Shown here: positions 59,447-64,000 of the stretch, piece after piece | How the letters are laid out: each line of letters starts with the position of its first letter | How positions within the stretch are numbered: position 1 is the stretch's first letter | Source of the DNA: Stutzerimonas stutzeri | GTDB lineage: Bacteria > Pseudomonadota > Gammaproteobacteria > Pseudomonadales > Pseudomonadaceae | Direction: 5' to 3' | Assembly (NCBI RefSeq): GCF_009789555.1 | Contig: NZ_CP046902.1 | Location: 4,542,001 to 4,606,000, forward strand | DNA: 64,000 bases | Notes under the pieces: model-generated | Databases searched by the model: none | What the model was told of the DNA's origin: nothing | Seen by the model: the letters and a program-made list of their open reading frames with translations, nothing else | Translations under genes and position numbers: made by a program

Positions 59447-60319
59447 ATGAAGAGGAAGCAATCGATCAGCCAGATCCGCTGGGACCTGGCGTTGCGTTAT
59501 CGCCTGATCGAGACGGTGGCCTGGTGGGAGGGCCGCCTGACCACGGGGCATCTGATGCAAAGCTTCGGCATCAGCCGGCAGCAGGCCTCGAAGGACATCA
59601 ACACCTACCTGAACGAACATGCGCCGAAAAACCTTACATATGACCGCCATCTGAAAGGCTACAAGCCGAGCAGGCAGTTTCAGCCATTGTTCATCGACGG
59701 CAGCGCCAGCGCGTATCTGCATCTGCTGGACCAGAACCGCGACCGCGCGCCGCACATCGAAGGGCTCGCCCTCGCCTACGCGCATACCGAGGTGCTGCAT
59801 ATGCCGGACCGCAGTATCCGTCCTGACGTGTTGCGTCCGATTCTAAGAGCCTGCCGCGAAGGCCTGCGCCTGGAGGCCGAATACGTGTCGTTGGCCCATC
59901 CCGATATCGAGATCAGGGTCATGGCGCCGCACACCCTGGTCTTCACCGGGACCCGCTGGCATGTCCGAGCCTACTGCGAGAAGAACCGTGGGTTCCGCGA
60001 TTTCGTGCTCAGCCGCTTCCGAGGCGAACCGGACCTGATGGATGAAAGCGACAACACGCAGGACACTGACGAGGCCTGGAACACACCGGTCGAGGTGATC
60101 ATCGAGCCGGATGCGCGCCTCACGCCGGGGCAGAAATCAATCATCGAGACCGACTACGGCATGCAAGGCGGCGAACTCCGTATCGCGACCCGTGGCGCAC
60201 TGGTTCAGTACGTGCTCCAGCGCTATCAGATCGATCCCAACACCGTCCAGGCCAACGCGGCAGCGCAGCAGATACACGTGAGGAACCTGCAGGCGCTGAA
60301 GACCTGGTTGTACGGATGA
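59447..60319 (+). CDS. WYL-domain regulator (CapW/BrxR-like)
   Basis: A 290-residue regulator: an N-terminal winged helix (about 10-90; HLMQSFGISRQQASKDINTYL is the recognition region), a central WYL domain with WHVRAYCEK in place of WYL and FRDFVLSRFRG, and a C-terminal WCX-like domain. This three-part layout and length match CapW and BrxR, repressors of CBASS and BREX defence operons. No defence genes are visible here; sbcD lies 67 nt downstream on the same strand. Confidence 0.8.
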   Translation: MKRKQSISQIRWDLALRYRLIETVAWWEGRLTTGHLMQSFGISRQQASKDINTYLNEHAPKNLTYDRHLKGYKPSRQFQPLFIDGSASAYLHLLDQNRDRAPHIEGLALAYAHTEVLHMPDRSIRPDVLRPILRACREGLRLEAEYVSLAHPDIEIRVMAPHTLVFTGTRWHVRAYCEKNRGFRDFVLSRFRGEPDLMDESDNTQDTDEAWNTPVEVIIEPDARLTPGQKSIIETDYGMQGGELRIATRGALVQYVLQRYQIDPNTVQANAAAQQIHVRNLQALKTWLYG

Positions 60320-60386
60320 GCGGGCCACCGCGCCGCACACCGCCACAGCCAGTCGCGCCCGGCCAAGACCTCAGAAGAGCACACGT

Positions 60387-61622
60387 ATGCGCCTGATCCA
60401 TACTTCCGACTGGCATCTGGGTCAAACCCTTCACGGCCAGGACCGCGACTACGAGCATGCGCAACTGCTCGCCTGGTTGCTCGAACAGCTGGTCCAGCAT
60501 CGGCCCGACGCCCTGCTGATCGCCGGGGACATCTTCGACACGGTCAACCCGCCACTCAGGGCCCAGGAGCGGCTCTACGATTTCGTCGTTCGCGCCCATG
60601 AACGCCTGCCGCAGTTGGACATCGTGATGATCGCCGGCAATCACGACTCCGGCGGGCGAATCGAACTGCCCGGCCCCCTGATGAAACGCCTCAACACCCA
60701 CGCCATCGGACGCATCAGCTGGATCGAGGACGGCCAGCTGGATCATCGACGACTGCTGGTACCCCTGCACGAGGCCGATGGGCAGATCGCGGCCTGGTGC
60801 CTGACCCTGCCCTTCCTGCGGCCAGCGGAAGTCACCGGCCTGGAAGCGGGCGATGACTACATGCGGGGCATCCGCCATGTTCATCAACAGTTGATCGCCG
60901 CCGCCGAAGCGCTGCGCAAACCCGGCCAGGCCCTGATCGCCATGAGCCACGCGCACATGGCTGGCGGTGCCGTGTCCGAGGACTCTGAACGCAACATCGT
61001 GATCGGCAACGCAGAGGCCCTGCCGGCCAGCCTGTTTCCCGCCCCCATCGCTTATGTCGCCCTCGGTCATCTGCACAAGCCACAGCGGGTCGCCGGACAG
61101 GACCACATCCGCTATTGCGGCTCGCCGTTGCCGCTGTCGTTCGGCGAGATCAACTACCCGCATCAAATGCTGCTGGTGGATTTCGACGGCGACCGTTTGA
61201 GCCGGATCGAAACCCTGCCGGTACCGCGCGCCGTGGACATGATCCGCATCGGCCGCGCGCCACTGGCCGAGGTGATCAGCCAGCTCGAAGCACTGCCTCC
61301 GGTGGGCCTGTTCGCCGAGAACCTTCCCTGGCTGGAGGTCCGCGTACAGCTCGACGAGCCGCTACCCGACCTGCGCCAGCGCATCGAAACAGCGCTCACG
61401 GGCAAAGCCTGTCGCCTGGTGCGCATCGCCAGCGAGTACGCAGGCAAGCGCGGCGAGGCTGATTCGGACGTCTTGCTCGGACTCGACCAGATTTCGCCGC
61501 AGGAACTCTTCGCCCGCGCCTGGGAGGAGCAATTCGGCAACCCACCCGACGAGCAGGCACTGGACGATTTCGCCAACCTGCTGCAGCGCGTCGAATTCGC
61601 CGGTGAAGGAGATGCGAGTTGA
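60387..61622 (+). CDS. sbcD: Exonuclease SbcD (Mre11-like)
   Basis: A 411-residue Mre11-type nuclease. Phosphoesterase motifs are HTSDWHLGQ, IAGDIFDTVNPP, IAGNHDSGG, MSHAHMAGG and ALGHLHKPQ, all coordinating two Mn ions. With SbcC it processes hairpins and double-strand ends with ATP. It overlaps the sbcC start by 4 nt (TTGA). Confidence 0.95.
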   Translation: MRLIHTSDWHLGQTLHGQDRDYEHAQLLAWLLEQLVQHRPDALLIAGDIFDTVNPPLRAQERLYDFVVRAHERLPQLDIVMIAGNHDSGGRIELPGPLMKRLNTHAIGRISWIEDGQLDHRRLLVPLHEADGQIAAWCLTLPFLRPAEVTGLEAGDDYMRGIRHVHQQLIAAAEALRKPGQALIAMSHAHMAGGAVSEDSERNIVIGNAEALPASLFPAPIAYVALGHLHKPQRVAGQDHIRYCGSPLPLSFGEINYPHQMLLVDFDGDRLSRIETLPVPRAVDMIRIGRAPLAEVISQLEALPPVGLFAENLPWLEVRVQLDEPLPDLRQRIETALTGKACRLVRIASEYAGKRGEADSDVLLGLDQISPQELFARAWEEQFGNPPDEQALDDFANLLQRVEFAGEGDAS

Positions 61623-64000
61623 AGATACTGGCCATCCGCCTGAAAAACCTCGCTTCGCTGGCGGGCGAACAGGTGATCGACTTCACCCGTGAACCCCTGG
61701 CCAGCGCAGGTCTGTTTGCCATTACCGGGCCGACCGGCGCGGGCAAGAGCACCATCCTCGACGCGTTGTGCCTTGCCCTGTTCGGCAGCACGCCGCGGCT
61801 CGACGGGGCGTCTCTGCTGAGCAAGGTGCCGGATGGGAGCGATGAGATCGGCAGTGGTGACGAACGCAACCTGCTACGCCGCGGTTGTGGCAGCGGCTAC
61901 GCCGAAGTGGATTTCGTCGGCGTCGACGGCCGCCGTTATCGTGCCCGCTGGGAGGTCAAGCGCGCCCGTGAGAAAATCGATGGCCGACTCCAGGCCAGCA
62001 CCCAGAGCCTGCGCGATCTGGACGGCGATCAGCTGCTGGCCAGTGGCAAAAAGCGGGAGTTCAAGGAACTGCTCGAAACCAGGCTCGGCCTGACCCTGCC
62101 GCAGTTCACCCGTGCCGTGCTGCTGGCGCAGAGTGAGTTCTCCGCCTTTCTCAAGGCCGACGACAACGACCGCGGTACGCTGCTTGAAAAACTCACCGAC
62201 ACCGGACTCTACAGCCGTCTCGGCCAAGCGGCCTTCGACGCGGCCAAGCGCGCCCGCGAAACGCTCACGACGCTGCAGCAGCAGGCAGGCGGCGTGCAGC
62301 CGCTGGAACCCGAGACGCGTGAAGCGCTGCAAGCGCAACACCTGGAGCAACAAGCCGAACTCAAAGCCCTCCAGCAACAACTCGACGCGCTCAAGCAACA
62401 GCGCCAGTGGCTGCAGGATCTTTCGCGGCTACAAGGCGAGCATGACAGCGCCCGGCAGCAGCTCGCCCAGGCCGAAACCGAGCAGCAAGGTCTTGCCGAT
62501 GCCCGTCGTATTCTCGGGCTGTTCGAACGCCTGGCACCGCAGCGTCATCGCTTCATGCGCGAAAGGGAGCTGGCGCCGCTTCTGGCCAAAATCGACGAAA
62601 CCCTGGACCGCCATCAGCGCGAGCATGCCGAGGTGCAACAGCGACTCGACGGACTCGAACAGACCTGCCGTGCCGCCAGCGAGACCCTGGAAGAGGCCGA
62701 ACTGAAACGTAAGGCAGCCGAACCGGCGCTGGCCCAGGCACGTCGCGAAGAAGACCGCCTGAGCCAGCTCGACCAGGATCGGCGCGAGGCCGGCGAACAC
62801 GCCGCACAGGCCGAAATGGCTTGTGAGGCAGGCGAAGTAAGGCTCGCACACCTGCGCCAGGAACAGGAACGGACCACCGCGCAGCTCGGCACCTTGAACG
62901 AACAGCTCGCCGTCAGCGCCCAACTCCAGCCCCTGTGTGAAGCCTGGAGCGGCTATCGACCCCGCTTGCAACAGGCCGTGCAGATAGCGGCCCGCCTGAA
63001 GCAGGGCCGGCAGGAGTTGCTGGCCCTTGAAGCCGCCGCTACCGCCGCCGAAACAGCGCAGAGCGCGGCGCGCCAGGCGCTCGATGAGCTACACAGGCAG
63101 ATTGGCAGCGACGCAGGCGTAGGCGATCAACTGGCGCAACTCGCCACGCAACTGGACGCGTGGCGCGAGGCCGAAGGCGAATGGGCAAGCCTGCATCACC
63201 TGTGGCTGCGGCAGCAGCAGTTGTCGTCTCAACACCGTGCCTTGCAGGAAGAACAGCGCCGCCAGCAGCGCGAACTCGACGCACTGACCCAGGCCGGCAA
63301 GCTCGCGCGTACCGAGCGCGACGACGCGCAGAAAGCGTTTGACGTGGTGCAGGCACTGCTGGAGCGCCAACGCCTGGCCCGCAGCGCAGACGTCGCGGCC
63401 TTGCGCGCGGCGCTGGTGCCGGGCGAACCGTGCAGCGTCTGCGGCAGCGCCGAACACCCCTGGCACGACGGCAAGTTGCTGGCGACCCTTGAGCAACATG
63501 ACGAGCAGGAATCCGAGCAGGCGCGGCTGACACTCCGGGCGCACGACGAGCGGCTCCAGGCCCTGCGCGACCAGCACATCGCGCTGGCCACGAGCATCAA
63601 GCAGGGGACGCAGCGGCACGCGGAAATCACCGAGGAACTGGACAGGCTGGCCCCGCAGCTGATGGCGCTATCCGCCTACACCGAGCTGCTGCAGCAATCG
63701 GAAACGGACCGCCAACCGTGGCTCGACAGTCGGATCGTCACGATCAGGGCGGACATCGCCACCGCCAAAGCCCGTCAACAAGAGCTGCTCGCCCTGCAGC
63801 AGCGCGGCGAGGCACTGCACACGGCCTGGCAACGCGCGCGGGAGATGTGCAGCGAGGCCAACCAGGCACTGGTCGCCCACGTTGGCGCTATCACACGCGA
63901 CGAGGCGCATCTGGACGATGAGCTGGCCGAGTTTTCCCGTTTGCTGCCACCCTCGCTCCTTACCCGTTGGCGCGAGGCGCCTGCCGAGACCTTCATGCAG
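61619..64000 (+). CDS. sbcC: Exonuclease subunit SbcC (partial, runs off right edge)
   Basis: The first 794 codons of a Rad50-type SMC ATPase. It starts at TTG (KILAIRLKNLASLAGEQ), coupled to sbcD. Walker A is GPTGAGKST at about residues 37-45. Long coiled coils flank the zinc hook, whose CxxC is Cys605-Cys608 (GEPCSVCGSAEHP). No stop occurs before the window ends; the second coiled coil is under way and the C-terminal ATPase half is missing. Confidence 0.95.
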   Translation, partial: MKILAIRLKNLASLAGEQVIDFTREPLASAGLFAITGPTGAGKSTILDALCLALFGSTPRLDGASLLSKVPDGSDEIGSGDERNLLRRGCGSGYAEVDFVGVDGRRYRARWEVKRAREKIDGRLQASTQSLRDLDGDQLLASGKKREFKELLETRLGLTLPQFTRAVLLAQSEFSAFLKADDNDRGTLLEKLTDTGLYSRLGQAAFDAAKRARETLTTLQQQAGGVQPLEPETREALQAQHLEQQAELKALQQQLDALKQQRQWLQDLSRLQGEHDSARQQLAQAETEQQGLADARRILGLFERLAPQRHRFMRERELAPLLAKIDETLDRHQREHAEVQQRLDGLEQTCRAASETLEEAELKRKAAEPALAQARREEDRLSQLDQDRREAGEHAAQAEMACEAGEVRLAHLRQEQERTTAQLGTLNEQLAVSAQLQPLCEAWSGYRPRLQQAVQIAARLKQGRQELLALEAAATAAETAQSAARQALDELHRQIGSDAGVGDQLAQLATQLDAWREAEGEWASLHHLWLRQQQLSSQHRALQEEQRRQQRELDALTQAGKLARTERDDAQKAFDVVQALLERQRLARSADVAALRAALVPGEPCSVCGSAEHPWHDGKLLATLEQHDEQESEQARLTLRAHDERLQALRDQHIALATSIKQGTQRHAEITEELDRLAPQLMALSAYTELLQQSETDRQPWLDSRIVTIRADIATAKARQQELLALQQRGEALHTAWQRAREMCSEANQALVAHVGAITRDEAHLDDELAEFSRLLPPSLLTRWREAPAETFMQ

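Overview
The window is GC-rich, densely coded, IS-free chromosomal DNA from a denitrifying gammaproteobacterium of the Pseudomonas stutzeri group (Stutzerimonas). The assignment rests on three things: a nosRZDFYL-tatE cluster in the order known from P. stutzeri, a complete phnCDEFGHIJKLMNP carbon-phosphorus lyase operon, and Pseudomonas-type TGTGGGAGGC...GGCGAA REP repeats. No rRNA, tRNA, CRISPR array, prophage or transposon was seen. Species was inferred by recognition, not by search.

Layout: (a) 0.3-10.7 kb, minus strand: an SDR enzyme, an NnrS-type membrane protein and the nitrous-oxide reduction cluster (tatE, nosL, nosY, nosF, nosD, nosZ, nosR). Two FNR/DNR-type palindromes lie upstream of nosR and nnrS. 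(b) 10.8-17.5 kb: unlinked housekeeping and accessory genes (acyl-CoA dehydrogenase, CopD-like membrane protein, glycine-zipper protein, DUF488, orphan TRAP binding protein, thioredoxin-reductase-like flavoprotein, L-serine dehydratase). (c) 17.7-21.8 kb: one 1390-residue CheB-CheR-PAS-kinase-receiver protein. (d) 21.9-39.8 kb: an amino-acid catabolism island: phhR/phhABC, an EAL protein, a DJ-1 protein, a PctA-type amino-acid chemoreceptor, an NSS amino-acid transporter, maiA, hpd, a Leu/Phe dehydrogenase, a fused indolepyruvate ferredoxin oxidoreductase and an Lrp regulator. A three-copy REP array of about 120 bp per unit separates the last two enzymes. (e) 39.8-50.4 kb, minus strand: the phn operon behind a three-repeat Pho box. 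(f) 50.5-64 kb: DUF192, endonuclease VIII, an RluA-type pseudouridine synthase, DUF899, a ThDP oxidase, a CusF-like protein, a PepSY-PepSY-regulator-kinase operon, two small proteins, a CapW/BrxR-like WYL regulator, sbcD and the start of sbcC, which runs off the right edge.

How they work together: the nos genes reduce N2O under low oxygen and nitrogen oxides. The 22-40 kb island senses (PctA-like), imports (NSS) and degrades aromatic and branched amino acids. Phe goes to Tyr by PhhAB, to hydroxyphenylpyruvate by PhhC, and to homogentisate by Hpd. A parallel 2-oxo-acid route uses the dehydrogenase and the ferredoxin oxidoreductase. Five leaders in this island carry AAnAAnAA motifs next to the start codon, the Hfq/Crc catabolite-repression signature, which suggests common post-transcriptional control. 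The phn operon scavenges phosphonates under phosphate starvation.

The strongest candidates for something less described are this shared CA-motif regulon, the WYL regulator beside sbcDC with its own palindromes, the PepSY-PepSY two-component operon, and a 32-residue single-span membrane ORF. I see no clear-cut unknown multi-gene system.
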